Counted from the stretch's first letter, positions 7,970 to 17,766 are shown. The stretch: 64,000 nt of DNA from Lewinellaceae bacterium (GCA_020636095.1 JACJYN010000012.1:101034-165033); one strand, 5' to 3'. Translations and numbers: made by a program. Notes: generated by a model not told the origin, from the sequence alone.

Positions 7970-10420
7970 ATGGCCTGGTACAGAACAATAATGATCCTTT
8001 TGTTATTAGCCGGAGCATTCCACATGCTAACCAGCCAGGGCCTGTGTTATGAGCAACTAAAAAGGGAAGGGGAGGAGCTCTTTCAGCAAAAGGATTATGA
8101 AGCATCCATCACCAAATACCTAGCCGCGCTAAACTGTGACACCGTTGACCAGATCGAGATCGCCCGGTTGATCCGGAGAGCCCAGCAGTCCAGAGAGGCA
8201 GAGCTCATCCGGGAGCGGACTACTGCGGAAGTCAATGCCCTTACCGCCCAGGCCATCCTCGCGAATAAGCAGGAACGCAATCCCCCAAAAGCCTGTCGGC
8301 TGGCTTACCAAGCCTGGGGAAAAGACAGCACAAACCTTATCGCCTGTGGTACATTTTTGGACGCTTATTATTCCCAGTCCTTTTCGTGGGGAGGGCCTTT
8401 CTATTCCGTTCCCATGTCCACAACATACTACCAGGCCGGCATTCTGGGAACGGCCGATTTGAGCCCGGACGGGAAATCCTTTGCCGTAGGCTCCTGGGAT
8501 CCCCCCATCATCCAGCTATGGCCGGTTGACGATGAAGCAGAATCTACTGCTCTGCTGGGCTTTACCGACATCATTTGGCGATTGTGTTTTTCCCCCGATG
8601 GAACCCTACTGGCGGTGGCCTCTCTGGATGGCAATGCCCGGATATACGGGCGAGACGGTACGCTTAAAGCGCGGCTTTTTGGGCATGAAAGCGCCATTAT
8701 GGATATCGCGTTTTCCTCTGATGGAAAAAGGGTGGCCACGGCTTCCCAGGATAGCACCGCCATAATTTGGGATGGGCTCACCGGAGAAAAGCTGTACACG
8801 CTGTCAGCCGGATTTCATGGCGCTGTGAACAATGTAGCTTTCTCCAAAGAAGAGGCTCTTATCGCCACAGCCCATGAAGATGGTGCAGTAATGGTTTGGG
8901 ATGAAGAATGGGAGTTGAAATTTGAATTTCAGCATGGGCGGGCGGGACTCAATTCCGTTCAGTTTTCGGCTCATGGCCAGCGAGTCCTTACCACATCTGA
9001 AGATGGAGAAGCAAAGATCTGGTCCCTTTCCGGCCGGCATCTCCATACCATCCAGCACAACGCTGGGGTCAAAGGAGCCGCTTTGGCGGCCGACGGTTCC
9101 ACGATAGCCACCTATTCAAGAGACGGAATCGTAAAAATCTCCAATTGGGAGGGGGAGTTATTACATTCCTTTACAGCCCATGATGAGATCATTAACGGCG
9201 CGCATTTTTCCCCGGACAGCGAACACCTGCTTACTTTCTCTTCCGACGGACTGATCAAGGTATGGGATATCGAAGGCCGGTTGATCCTAACGCTGGGTGA
9301 ATTCACCGGCCCCGTACTTGCCGCCGGTTTTTCCCAGGACGGGAACACCATTTATGCCAGTTCCTGGGACAATTCGGCAAAAATCTTTCACCTCACCCAT
9401 CAGCCCCTCACCACATTTGCCGGGCTGGAGGGCAACATCCGTCAAGTGCTCGTATCACCGGACGGGCGGCAGGTGCTGGCCATTTCCCTGGGCGGTGAGG
9501 CTATGAAATGGGATTCTAATGGTAAAGCGCTGAACAAACTGTCACCAAAGCTGGGCTGGTTTCACGATGTAGTGGCCAATGATGACTGGAGTAGCGCGCT
9601 CATAGAGTCAGACAGCGGCGCGGTGGTATGGGGCCTTGAACAAGGCGCCTGGCGCGTGCTGCCCCATGCCGAGGTTACTGCAGCCCGTTTTTTTCCGGAT
9701 GGCAAAAGGATGCTAACCTGTGCTGGAAGCGGCGGGATAAAGATTTGGGATTCTGAGGGTGAACTAATCATGGAGTTTGGGCCAAAGAAAGGAGGCATTA
9801 TGGATGCCCAGATATCGCCGGACGGCTCACTCATCGTTACCGGGCATGACAATGGGGCCGTTACACTTTGGAGTATCGAAAAAGGCGCCATAAGATGGTC
9901 CCGGCAATACCACAGCGGTGAAAAGGTAAATGCCGTCCGTTTTTCTCACGATGGAAAGTTTATCGTCAGTTCATCGGATGAGAACAGAGCCTTCTTATGG
10001 AATTTAGAAGGGGAGCCACAAAACGCCTACAAACATTCCGGATACGTATTGTCAGCGGCTTTCGCCAATGATGACAATTACATTCTGACCAATTCCTCAG
10101 ACGGGATGGCAAAGTATTGGAAACGAGACGCCGATGAACCCAGCACCGTATTGCAGATGCCTTCCACCGTCAATTGCGCCCTTTTTTCCGAGGATAATAA
10201 GTTGATCGCCACCGGCTCCAATGATGGAATAGTGCGATTATGGGCCACCAATGGCAGGCTGCTTGCCAGCCTTCCGGCCAGCGAAAGGACCATCAATGCC
10301 CTGGCGTTTTCCCCGAACGGAGACTGGCTGGTGTCGGCGGGGTCTGACGGCAGGATACACCTGTGGGCGTTGAATCCCCGGGAGTTGGTTAGGAGGATTC
10401 CCGCCTCAATCCCTGAGTGA
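7970..10420 (+). CDS. Secreted WD40 repeat protein, paralogue
   Basis: An 816-residue protein with a signal peptide (about 1-23, LLLLAGAFHMLTSQG). The following module (YEQLKREGEELFQQKDYEAS, then KYLAALNCDTVDQIE and LIRRAQQSREAEL) matches the N-terminus of the WD40 protein at 2237 almost position for position. A WD40 region occupies residues 150-816, with about 15-16 repeats ending in IQLWP, AIIWD, VMVWD, AKIWS, IKVWD, AMKWD, AVVWG, IKIWD, VTLWS, AFLWN, VRLWA, IHLWA and a few weaker ones. This is again enough for two propellers. It lies directly after the caspase-STAND gene, so one exported propeller protein sits on each side of it. Two propellers of different sequence could recognise different ligands. 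WD40 call sure; role inferred. Confidence 0.85.
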   Translation: MAWYRTIMILLLLAGAFHMLTSQGLCYEQLKREGEELFQQKDYEASITKYLAALNCDTVDQIEIARLIRRAQQSREAELIRERTTAEVNALTAQAILANKQERNPPKACRLAYQAWGKDSTNLIACGTFLDAYYSQSFSWGGPFYSVPMSTTYYQAGILGTADLSPDGKSFAVGSWDPPIIQLWPVDDEAESTALLGFTDIIWRLCFSPDGTLLAVASLDGNARIYGRDGTLKARLFGHESAIMDIAFSSDGKRVATASQDSTAIIWDGLTGEKLYTLSAGFHGAVNNVAFSKEEALIATAHEDGAVMVWDEEWELKFEFQHGRAGLNSVQFSAHGQRVLTTSEDGEAKIWSLSGRHLHTIQHNAGVKGAALAADGSTIATYSRDGIVKISNWEGELLHSFTAHDEIINGAHFSPDSEHLLTFSSDGLIKVWDIEGRLILTLGEFTGPVLAAGFSQDGNTIYASSWDNSAKIFHLTHQPLTTFAGLEGNIRQVLVSPDGRQVLAISLGGEAMKWDSNGKALNKLSPKLGWFHDVVANDDWSSALIESDSGAVVWGLEQGAWRVLPHAEVTAARFFPDGKRMLTCAGSGGIKIWDSEGELIMEFGPKKGGIMDAQISPDGSLIVTGHDNGAVTLWSIEKGAIRWSRQYHSGEKVNAVRFSHDGKFIVSSSDENRAFLWNLEGEPQNAYKHSGYVLSAAFANDDNYILTNSSDGMAKYWKRDADEPSTVLQMPSTVNCALFSEDNKLIATGSNDGIVRLWATNGRLLASLPASERTINALAFSPNGDWLVSAGSDGRIHLWALNPRELVRRIPASIPE

Positions 10421-10489
10421 AGAGTTGGAAAAAATCCTCCAGTCCTCCTACCCATTTCTGAGTACTTCCCCTCCCAAAACCTGAGGATG

Positions 10490-10518
10490 TTTGCCTGTTG
10501 GCCATACAGGTAACTTTG
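10490..10518 (+). promoter_or_regulatory. Bacteroidota-type promoter before TPR gene
   Basis: TTTG at 10490-10493 and TAACTTTG at 10511-10518 fit the -33 / -7 consensus with a 17-bp spacer. The ATG of the TPR gene lies 33 bp downstream. If used, the TPR gene and its followers form a separate transcription unit from the WD40/caspase genes. Confidence 0.45.
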
Positions 10519-10551
10519 CTGTAAAATCTTGTAATAAACAGCACCTTACCA

Positions 10552-13014
10552 ATGAAACCAATAAAAAACATTCTCACAACCGCCTTGATTCTGGCCATTT
10601 CTTTTTTGGTGGCCGGCCAGGCAGCCAGCCCCGACCACTGCACCCGCGCCCGTCAGCTGATCGAAGAAGGCGCGAGCCTCAAAAAACCAAAACAGCGGGT
10701 TGATCTGTTCCGGCAAGCCGTAGCGTTATGCCCAGAAGCAGACGGCCCCCATTTCTACTACGGCCTCGCCCTTGAAGAATGGGCAGACCGGAAGAGCCAG
10801 GGCGACTACAGCCAGGCCGAGCAGGAATACCGGCGCGCCCTTGCCATCAACCCCGAGCATTACGGCGCCCTTTTCAAGCTAGCCGGTATCGAATACATCA
10901 CCGGCCGGTTCGACAGTGCCCGTATCCATTACAAGCGCTATCTGGAACTGGACCCACCGGGAGCGGACAACCAGGCCACCCGGGCTGCGGCCGTCAACCT
11001 AAGTACGAAATGCAACTGGCTGTCCCGGCTGCCCCGCGGGTCAGTCAAGGCGGAATCGCTCACCCGTGACCCGGACCGTTTCGCCGGGGTACCCACGCTG
11101 GTTGGCGACATCGCTTTCCAGGTCGGCTATTCCGCTATGGAAGTAACCGGGCAATTGGGTTACGGCCTGGCCGGCGCCGGGGTGATGCTGGGGATGGGCT
11201 TGCTGGAAGGCAGCAAAAACTTCGGTTACGGCAAGATCGGCAAAGCCTTCCGCAAAGGAGAAAACCAGACGGCTTATCAGCTGGCCCTCGACAAGCTGCC
11301 CGATGCCGTAAACGATCATGGGATCAATTCCGATGTAGTATTCAACCTGTTGAGGATCATTGCCGTATCCGGAAGTAATGCCAGGCACACGCCGGAAGAA
11401 TTAGCCCCATTTGCCGCCGGCTTTTTAGACCTGGAACCCCGGCAACGGCGGCAGGAGCAGCTGACAAACGGGAAAGAGGAAAGCTCCCCCTGGCTCTGGG
11501 ATGTGGTGGCAGCCTGCAAAGTGATGGGAGATTATTACCTGGCGAACAGAGAAGCCTATGAAGCTTCCATCAGGTTTCAGAAAGCAGCGGATGAGATCCG
11601 GCAGCACGCCCCTGTCTCGGAGTCTGGCCATTCCACCAACCCCGAAGAAGAGGCCCGGGCAAAAAGGCTGGAGTATTTGTTCCGACTTCGGGTAGCCGGA
11701 TCAGAAGCAAGCGTTGATTCCCTTCATTCCAGGGCATTGCGGTCGTATATCGAGCTATACCAGGACATTCAGGCACAGCCGGCATTGCAGGATAATGAAA
11801 CCCTTCAAAAATGGCTGGCTATCACCCTGGATACCTGGGGGAAGCAGGATGCTTTGCACATTCAAAGCCAGCAGAAGGAAATCGGCGCCCTGGAGGCCAT
11901 GACGGGTTTCGGGGCCACCATTTCCGGAAGCAGCCCGGAAGACACCCTGGCGGATATCTATCACCGGGCCCTTTTCTGCCTATACGCAGGATGGGGGGAG
12001 TACGGGCAAGCATTCCGGGAACTCCGCTGGCTGCAGGGCAAAGCCGTTCCCGTTCCTTCTGCTGCCGGCCAGGCTGCCTTTAACCTCTGGGCGTCTCGCC
12101 TCTACAGCCGCACCTTCCAGCCCGACAGTGCCGAGGCCTATCTCAACCGCTTGCCGGATAACCTTTCCACGACAACATACATTGAAAAGATCAACCTGGC
12201 CCGGCAGCACCTTCTGAGCGGAGACAACGAAAAAGCCTTACGCTTGCTACAAGAATGCCGGGCCATGGAAGAAAAAGAGGCGTCCCTGCGCCCCCAAACC
12301 CTGAGTTGCGCCAGCGCCATGCTATGGGTGCTTCTGGATGCTCAGGCCGATGAAGGAGCGGCCAAGCTGGAGCAGATAAAAGAAAGCTGGCAGCGAGCCG
12401 CCGAAGCCGACTGGCCGTCCTTCAGGATCAAGAGCCGCTTTCTGCTGCGGTCCATGGTATTTTCCGGCCCCTATGAATTTCCAGCCAAGTTGTTGTCCGA
12501 TCAACTACTTGCCGTGGCCATTGCCCATCCGGAATGCACTGCTGCGGACCAGGACAACTTGCGCCAGATGTACTATCTGGCCACGAACCAGCTCGATAAA
12601 GCCCAGGCGCTGTCCACCATTCAGGGCGAGCCCTCGGAGGACGAGGCAAGCACCTATGCTTTCCTGATCCGCCGGCCGCTTTCCCTGGGCGCCATTGTGT
12701 CGCATGAAACCGGGCAATACGCCGAAGCCGTACATACCCGCCGGCAGTTGCTGGAGCGGCTGTTACCCTACCAGCACCTCCTTCCGGAGAACGTAGCCGA
12801 CGCCAAAGTGCGCCTGGCGGAATCCCTGGCGGCGATGGGTGAAAAGGAAGAAGCGCAGCGCCTGCTGGAGGAAGCCAACGCTGTATTCGACCATTACTGG
12901 GCAGACACCCTCACTGCCAGGCATCAAAGAGCAAGAGCAGCATTGGCTAAGCTGAAAAGGGGAGAAGCGGACATAGGAGTTCGGGGAAAGTGGGCATTGG
13001 AATATTACCGTTAG
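10552..13014 (+). CDS. Secreted TPR-repeat protein
   Basis: An 820-residue exported protein; residues 1-23 are a signal peptide ending LVAGQ. Residues 30-140 contain clear TPR helices (for example YSQAEQEYRRALAINPEHYG and FDSARIHYKRYLELDPP). A Gly-rich hydrophobic stretch near residues 205-225 (GYGLAGAGVMLGMGLLEG) could be membrane-active or a loop. More degenerate TPR-like helices run to the C-terminus (QYAEAVHTRRQLLERLLPYQ, EEAQRLLEEANAVF). No enzyme motif was found. Its position after two WD40 proteins and a caspase-STAND protein suggests a periplasmic scaffold for the same system. It is followed after 20 bp by the next gene. Confidence 0.7.
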   Translation: MKPIKNILTTALILAISFLVAGQAASPDHCTRARQLIEEGASLKKPKQRVDLFRQAVALCPEADGPHFYYGLALEEWADRKSQGDYSQAEQEYRRALAINPEHYGALFKLAGIEYITGRFDSARIHYKRYLELDPPGADNQATRAAAVNLSTKCNWLSRLPRGSVKAESLTRDPDRFAGVPTLVGDIAFQVGYSAMEVTGQLGYGLAGAGVMLGMGLLEGSKNFGYGKIGKAFRKGENQTAYQLALDKLPDAVNDHGINSDVVFNLLRIIAVSGSNARHTPEELAPFAAGFLDLEPRQRRQEQLTNGKEESSPWLWDVVAACKVMGDYYLANREAYEASIRFQKAADEIRQHAPVSESGHSTNPEEEARAKRLEYLFRLRVAGSEASVDSLHSRALRSYIELYQDIQAQPALQDNETLQKWLAITLDTWGKQDALHIQSQQKEIGALEAMTGFGATISGSSPEDTLADIYHRALFCLYAGWGEYGQAFRELRWLQGKAVPVPSAAGQAAFNLWASRLYSRTFQPDSAEAYLNRLPDNLSTTTYIEKINLARQHLLSGDNEKALRLLQECRAMEEKEASLRPQTLSCASAMLWVLLDAQADEGAAKLEQIKESWQRAAEADWPSFRIKSRFLLRSMVFSGPYEFPAKLLSDQLLAVAIAHPECTAADQDNLRQMYYLATNQLDKAQALSTIQGEPSEDEASTYAFLIRRPLSLGAIVSHETGQYAEAVHTRRQLLERLLPYQHLLPENVADAKVRLAESLAAMGEKEEAQRLLEEANAVFDHYWADTLTARHQRARAALAKLKRGEADIGVRGKWALEYYR

Positions 13015-13034
13015 TGTCAAATAAATATCCTCTT

Positions 13035-14318
13035 ATGAGAGTCCATTTGATTATTTTGTTCATTTTTTTCCTGGGCCAGGACTTTACCTTGATACAAAGT
13101 TATCGCCAGAGTAATTGCCGGTACTCAGTTTATTGGGAATTGGAATACCTTAACGGGCCATTTAAGGGTGACAGGCGGATTGGCTATTCTGGTAGTTACG
13201 AGTCGCTTGCAGAATGTGACGGCAACACGAGTAAATATCTTGGTAAAGAAACGGATGGCCCAGGGGGAATAAAAGAATTGGTTTTTATGGTTCAATGTAA
13301 AGGCTGTGGTGAAACAGGCCCCGCCTATTACTATGTGGGATATGCCCCTAATTCTACCGTTCGTGAAGCCCCTGCTTCCCCTACTTATCTTAACAGGGGA
13401 ACATCTACCATCGCCCATCCCAATACCCCTCCAGGAGACGCAGAGGCTCCTGCTCCTTCGACAACATCAAAGGCCAACCCGGAAGCGCCTCATCCGGATG
13501 AAAGCTACGCAACCCCTTTGGAGCCCGGAATTCAATCAGAGCATAAAAAATACGATACTGGTAAAGATGCTGGTAACAATGACGAGGAGGTACTTCAAGA
13601 AATAATGATTCAATCTGTTCCTGGCATTCAAAGTGCAGTCGATCGTTATCTTGACGAAAAGGAGAGGAACAAAAGGGATCCGGCGCCCCATGACTACAAA
13701 CCAGAAGGCTACCGTTCGTCGGACATACCCGTTAGCGAATGGGTGATGTCGGAAGGAACCGAGGCATCTGCAGATGGGGAACCTGGAGAGGAGGCTGGCG
13801 GATGGATGGAGGACGTCAAAGGCTTTTTCAGCAAGGCCTCCACCACATCGGAAATACTGGGCCAGGAAGAGCATGCCAACACCTTCGGTTTCGCCTCCAA
13901 AGTGATGGGCTATGCCGAAGCAGCCAGCCACCTGGCGGATGCCTACGCCGATCCCAGTGACGACAATGCCAGGATGGAAGTCGTTAAAGATGGATTCAAA
14001 TATATGGGCAAAGCCACGGGAACAGCCGGAATGGCTTTCAACAAATTCGGGCCACCGGCCGACCTGCAGCAGCGCACCTTCGAAGGCGCTTTCCAGCGCA
14101 TGAACAGCCTGATTGAAACCGGCGACCCCGGAGATGAGATCGCCGTTACCGCCCCGTTGCTCAACTGGTTTGGCGCCGCTACCGGCATGGGTGATATCGG
14201 CACCCGGGAGCGCCGCTACCGGCAGGAGGGGTACAAGTCCTTTTCAGAGCTGAAAAACAAGTACGGCTGGAATGAGGCGGTAAAGCAGAAGGTGTATAAC
14301 TGGGTCAGGGAAGATTAG
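13035..14318 (+). CDS. Secreted protein of unknown function, Pro/Thr linker
   Basis: A 427-residue protein read from the ATG at 13035. An upstream in-frame start at 12990 overlaps the TPR gene and would spoil the signal peptide (MRVHLIILFIFFLGQD). The N-terminal domain (to about 115) has several Cys in CxxC-like spacing (VQCKGCGETG). A low-complexity Pro/Ser/Ala linker follows, and a C-terminal helical, Gly/Ala-rich domain (about 270-427) reads KVMGYAEAASHLADAYADP. Not recognised. It is followed within 3 bp by a heptanucleotide repeat block. Possible accessory exported component of the upstream locus. Confidence 0.55.
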   Translation: MRVHLIILFIFFLGQDFTLIQSYRQSNCRYSVYWELEYLNGPFKGDRRIGYSGSYESLAECDGNTSKYLGKETDGPGGIKELVFMVQCKGCGETGPAYYYVGYAPNSTVREAPASPTYLNRGTSTIAHPNTPPGDAEAPAPSTTSKANPEAPHPDESYATPLEPGIQSEHKKYDTGKDAGNNDEEVLQEIMIQSVPGIQSAVDRYLDEKERNKRDPAPHDYKPEGYRSSDIPVSEWVMSEGTEASADGEPGEEAGGWMEDVKGFFSKASTTSEILGQEEHANTFGFASKVMGYAEAASHLADAYADPSDDNARMEVVKDGFKYMGKATGTAGMAFNKFGPPADLQQRTFEGAFQRMNSLIETGDPGDEIAVTAPLLNWFGAATGMGDIGTRERRYRQEGYKSFSELKNKYGWNEAVKQKVYNWVRED

Positions 14319-14320
14319 GG

Positions 14321-14458
14321 GGAATTGGGAAGTCGGAAGTCGGAAGTCGGAAGTCGGAATTGGGAAGTCGGAAGTCGGAAGTCGGAATTGGGAAGTCGGA
14401 ATTGGGAAGACGGAAGTCGGAATTGGGAATTCGGAAAGCGGAATTGGGAAGTTGGAAC
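14321..14458. repeat. 7-bp tandem repeat, GGAANNN x 19
   Basis: Nineteen unbroken heptamers plus a partial unit: mainly ggaagtc and ggaattg, with ggaagac, ggaattc, ggaaagc and ggaagtt. It begins 3 bp after the stop codon of the preceding gene. The same heptamer family follows the first gene of the window at 810. The unit mix (GTC and TTG alternating) suggests growth by slippage or recombination from a few founder units. Confidence 0.9.
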
Positions 14459-14592
14459 TTGGCCCATTCTGCTGTTGCAGCTTGGTAAAAAGGCAAGGAG
14501 GCGTTTGATGCTCCATATGGGGGGCTGCCTTCATCCTTAAAGGGGGCGCATATCGAAGTCGCCTCAAGGAGTCAATCAAAAAAGAAAGCAAG

Positions 14593-15579
14593 ATGAAAGA
14601 TACCATTTCAAAAAAGCAGGGGAACAGATGGATCCTGGTATTTACGCTCTGCCTACTATTTTTTGCACCATCGGAAATACAATCGCAATCGTCCTTAAGC
14701 CAGTTGTTAGAGGCGACGATGGCGCAGTTGGCGACAATGCCCCCTACTGAAAGAGGGCCAGGATGGCAGCGGTGGGAAGTGTCGGGAAGGCCGTGGGATG
14801 CCATAGGGGCATTCACCGGTGAAAACACCCCGGAGCAGCAACCCGGCCTGTTGGTAGCCATGAAAGACACCCTGCCCCTGTTGGCTCTTTTCGCCGACGG
14901 GAAAAACCAGCGATATCAATATATCAAGATCGATAAAAGCCTGGCGAAAGGGTGGAGTATGGTGGCGAGAGTCAGCGGAGAAGATGGGTTGGTAGGCTGG
15001 GTAGAAATGAGCAGAGAGGGCAGGCGGGCTATTGTCGCCGGGCAACCCGGTAAAGCCATACCCCAATTCCTGATCTTACCGGAGGGCAGGGATTCTTGCC
15101 TGATCCTGTCATGGGACGCATCAGGAGAAGCCTTTGAAAACATCCTGCTGTACAGCCAGCCTGAACGGTCTGTCACAGCCTGCGCCCCCTTTGCCCTGAA
15201 TCCGTCCGCCATGGATTACCTGTTTCTAAAGGGCGAAGGCGACACCTGGGTAGAATACACCTTCCGTTCGGAGCGGACGGAGCCAGTAGCCATAGCCATT
15301 CACAACAAAGTACCGGGAAACCTGAGCAAGGCCGCCTGGGACCTCAACCAGGACGGGCGGATGGACCTGTTGGGCGAGTTCTCCCCAACCGCGCCGCAGG
15401 CTACCTACCGGAAAGTGGAAGGGGCGCCCAGCACTGGCAACTCTACCCAGGCCGAAGCTATGAAACAGCGGATAGCTACCAGGGCCAGGAACGCCAATGC
15501 CCTGTGGCTGGAAGCGCAGTGGGCGTGGTGGAAGCTGCAGCCGCTGGAGGTGGAGTTGCCGGAAGTAGCAGCGTATTAG
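14593..15579 (+). CDS. Secreted protein of unknown function
   Basis: A 328-residue protein with a signal peptide: basic residues 1-12 (MKDTISKKQGNR), a hydrophobic core, then PSEIQSQ at about residue 34. The mature part is mixed alpha/beta. One segment, WDLNQDGRMD (about residue 250), has the Dx[DN]xDG pattern of calcium-binding EF-hand, dockerin or FG-GAP loops. I see no catalytic motif. It is 54 bp upstream of the membrane sensor-like gene in the same direction, so the two may be cotranscribed. Confidence 0.55.
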   Translation: MKDTISKKQGNRWILVFTLCLLFFAPSEIQSQSSLSQLLEATMAQLATMPPTERGPGWQRWEVSGRPWDAIGAFTGENTPEQQPGLLVAMKDTLPLLALFADGKNQRYQYIKIDKSLAKGWSMVARVSGEDGLVGWVEMSREGRRAIVAGQPGKAIPQFLILPEGRDSCLILSWDASGEAFENILLYSQPERSVTACAPFALNPSAMDYLFLKGEGDTWVEYTFRSERTEPVAIAIHNKVPGNLSKAAWDLNQDGRMDLLGEFSPTAPQATYRKVEGAPSTGNSTQAEAMKQRIATRARNANALWLEAQWAWWKLQPLEVELPEVAAY

Positions 15580-15632
15580 AAAAAATGAAAAGCTTGTTGA
15601 TAATAAATTTTTAAACAAACATTGAGAGAACC

Positions 15633-17741
15633 ATGGAAGAGAAAAAAAACCGTTTTGTGCTCACCAGAATATCCACTGTTCTGGCATTGATGCTTTTTCC
15701 GTTGCTTTTTGGGATTCAAAATTCCAGCCTGAGAAGTTCACTGGAGAATCAAAAAATGTTTCACGAGTTGTGGTATGAACACCAGTTGGAAAAAGATGAA
15801 AACATAATCAAGGAATTGGCGCCCATGTTCACCAACCTCAAAAGAAATATGAGGTCGATTGCTCAGGAAGTAGAATTGTATGAAGGCCAGAAAAAATTTT
15901 ATAAGAATTCCAGTTTTACCAAACCAGGCACCGCGAATGGGAAGATTCAGTTTCGTCTCAAAAGTGGCCATCGCCCGATACAGGTGAGTTTAGACCGCGC
16001 CTCCCTTGTTGTCAATCCAGATACGACAGAATTCGATGTAAATAATTATAAAGACATAGGCCCTTTCTATTGTTTTTTTGAAAAAGTGGAGAATATTCTA
16101 AAACTCCCTAAAGACAGCCTCTCTTTTGAGGAGTACTCAGACTATGTCTTATCCGCATTATTTAATACTGAGAACAGAGAAGATTGGCTAAATGACTTAA
16201 GGGTATTCAGGATCTACCTTGCAAGTGGAAAAGGGCACATTTTAATGTTTCCCTTTCAATACAGAGATTATCCGGGGTTGGTATCCCACGAGAGGCCATG
16301 GTGGTGGGCAGCCTGGAAAGAAAACGGGAAAGGAGAATCCAAAAAGCACCCATCGACTTTTGATAGTGGAGATTTTGGTTTGTCATTCCTCTACACAGAC
16401 ATTGAATCAAAAACGGAGATCACGTTAGTGAGAACCTTTTGGCATAAATTTGAAGTCGATGGAGAAAAATACGTCATTGGCATTGATTTTTTCCTGAATA
16501 ATGAAGAAAAAGATTCAGAAGCGGGGGCAATAGCCAAGATGTATAACCATCCTCTGGTGAAATCAGCCATCTGGTCTATAACAGCCGGCGTAATATTTTT
16601 CATTCTTGCTGTTCTATTTCTGAAAGACCGGATTAACAATCTCATCGCCAGAGTATTTCCAGGCTCCATTCCCGAAGGCGTATGGCAAATGAAAGCCAGC
16701 AGGCAGGACCTGCACTTTGCCAATGCAGAAGAAGACAGTAGTGAACGAGTCTTTGAGATTCAGGGAATATCAAAGAATGAGCAATTCGATTTTACGGGAA
16801 CTGCCGCAGGATGGGCGCCGGGGGTAATACGCAAGAAAAAAGAAGGTATAGCATACAGCATGTCGAAGAAATACAAGCTCAGCCTTTCCGATGAACTGCC
16901 CAACCGGGGCATTGAGATATGGAAGGTGACGAACAGCCCAAAGCACGGGAGTGGAAAAGAACAGACCATAGGGTTTTTTGAAGTAAAATGGAAAAACGCG
17001 CAGGCATTGGAAGAAGAGCTGAAAATTTTACCCGTTTTCTGGGAAAGTGAAGAGTATAACAACCAGGAACAAGAGATAATAATGGATCAACTGAAAGCTC
17101 ATCTGTTGAGAAGCGAAGACCCTCAGGTCAATGTTTCCCTCGACCCCATTGACAACAGCTACCTCGAAGAAATTCCTGAGCCTCTGCTGAAATTACCCTT
17201 CATCGATAAAGCGATTGCCTCCAGCAAAAACCTCCTGGCCAGGAAGTTTGAATTTTCCAAAATTGAAAACTACCGGGCAGTATATGCATTAGGAGATGTC
17301 ATCGCCATATGCAGCCGGGCGTTTTTGTTGAATTTCCTGGGAGAGGGCGCCAGCGAAGGTATGTTAGCGGACTTCCTAAGCATTGAGGTGAAAGAAAGGT
17401 ACTTTATCGAAAATCAACCCAGGGAATTCATGGAGTTGTACAACCGGTTCTCCCTGGTAGACCAGGAGGCGATAAAAAAGGACCCGAGCTTCAAGGTGAT
17501 TCTGTTCGACCGGAACCAGATGAACATCATAAGCGCCAAGCGCGACTTTGCCATTATTAAGATAGACCAAAGCACCCAATTTGTGATCAACTACTTTCCG
17601 GATAATGATATCGAAAACAGGGGCTGGATCAGTTGGCGGACCGTTGACATCAACTACTTCAATCAGTTATTCAAAAAACGGATTCAAATCATTGGAGGCG
17701 ATATCCGGGAAGCCAGAAAAGTCATCGAACAATTCGAATAA
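15633..17741 (+). CDS. Membrane protein with Cache-like extracytoplasmic domain
   Basis: A 702-residue protein. A first membrane segment lies near residues 12-28 and a second near 312-331 (AIWSITAGVIFFILAVLFL), leaving a periplasmic domain of about 280 residues. The segment around residues 212-225 (YPGLVSHERPWWWAAW) resembles the R-x-RPW signature of dCache sensor domains, which bind small ligands. The cytoplasmic part (335-702) has no kinase, GGDEF, HAMP or methyl-accepting signature that I recognise. It contains a beta-rich stretch and a helical C-terminus. It may be a ligand-sensing partner of the caspase/WD40 locus or an independent receptor. The Cache assignment is moderate; the output domain is unknown. 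Confidence 0.55.
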   Translation: MEEKKNRFVLTRISTVLALMLFPLLFGIQNSSLRSSLENQKMFHELWYEHQLEKDENIIKELAPMFTNLKRNMRSIAQEVELYEGQKKFYKNSSFTKPGTANGKIQFRLKSGHRPIQVSLDRASLVVNPDTTEFDVNNYKDIGPFYCFFEKVENILKLPKDSLSFEEYSDYVLSALFNTENREDWLNDLRVFRIYLASGKGHILMFPFQYRDYPGLVSHERPWWWAAWKENGKGESKKHPSTFDSGDFGLSFLYTDIESKTEITLVRTFWHKFEVDGEKYVIGIDFFLNNEEKDSEAGAIAKMYNHPLVKSAIWSITAGVIFFILAVLFLKDRINNLIARVFPGSIPEGVWQMKASRQDLHFANAEEDSSERVFEIQGISKNEQFDFTGTAAGWAPGVIRKKKEGIAYSMSKKYKLSLSDELPNRGIEIWKVTNSPKHGSGKEQTIGFFEVKWKNAQALEEELKILPVFWESEEYNNQEQEIIMDQLKAHLLRSEDPQVNVSLDPIDNSYLEEIPEPLLKLPFIDKAIASSKNLLARKFEFSKIENYRAVYALGDVIAICSRAFLLNFLGEGASEGMLADFLSIEVKERYFIENQPREFMELYNRFSLVDQEAIKKDPSFKVILFDRNQMNIISAKRDFAIIKIDQSTQFVINYFPDNDIENRGWISWRTVDINYFNQLFKKRIQIIGGDIREARKVIEQFE

Positions 17742-17766
17742 ATAAGCAACCAGCGATAGAGTAGGG

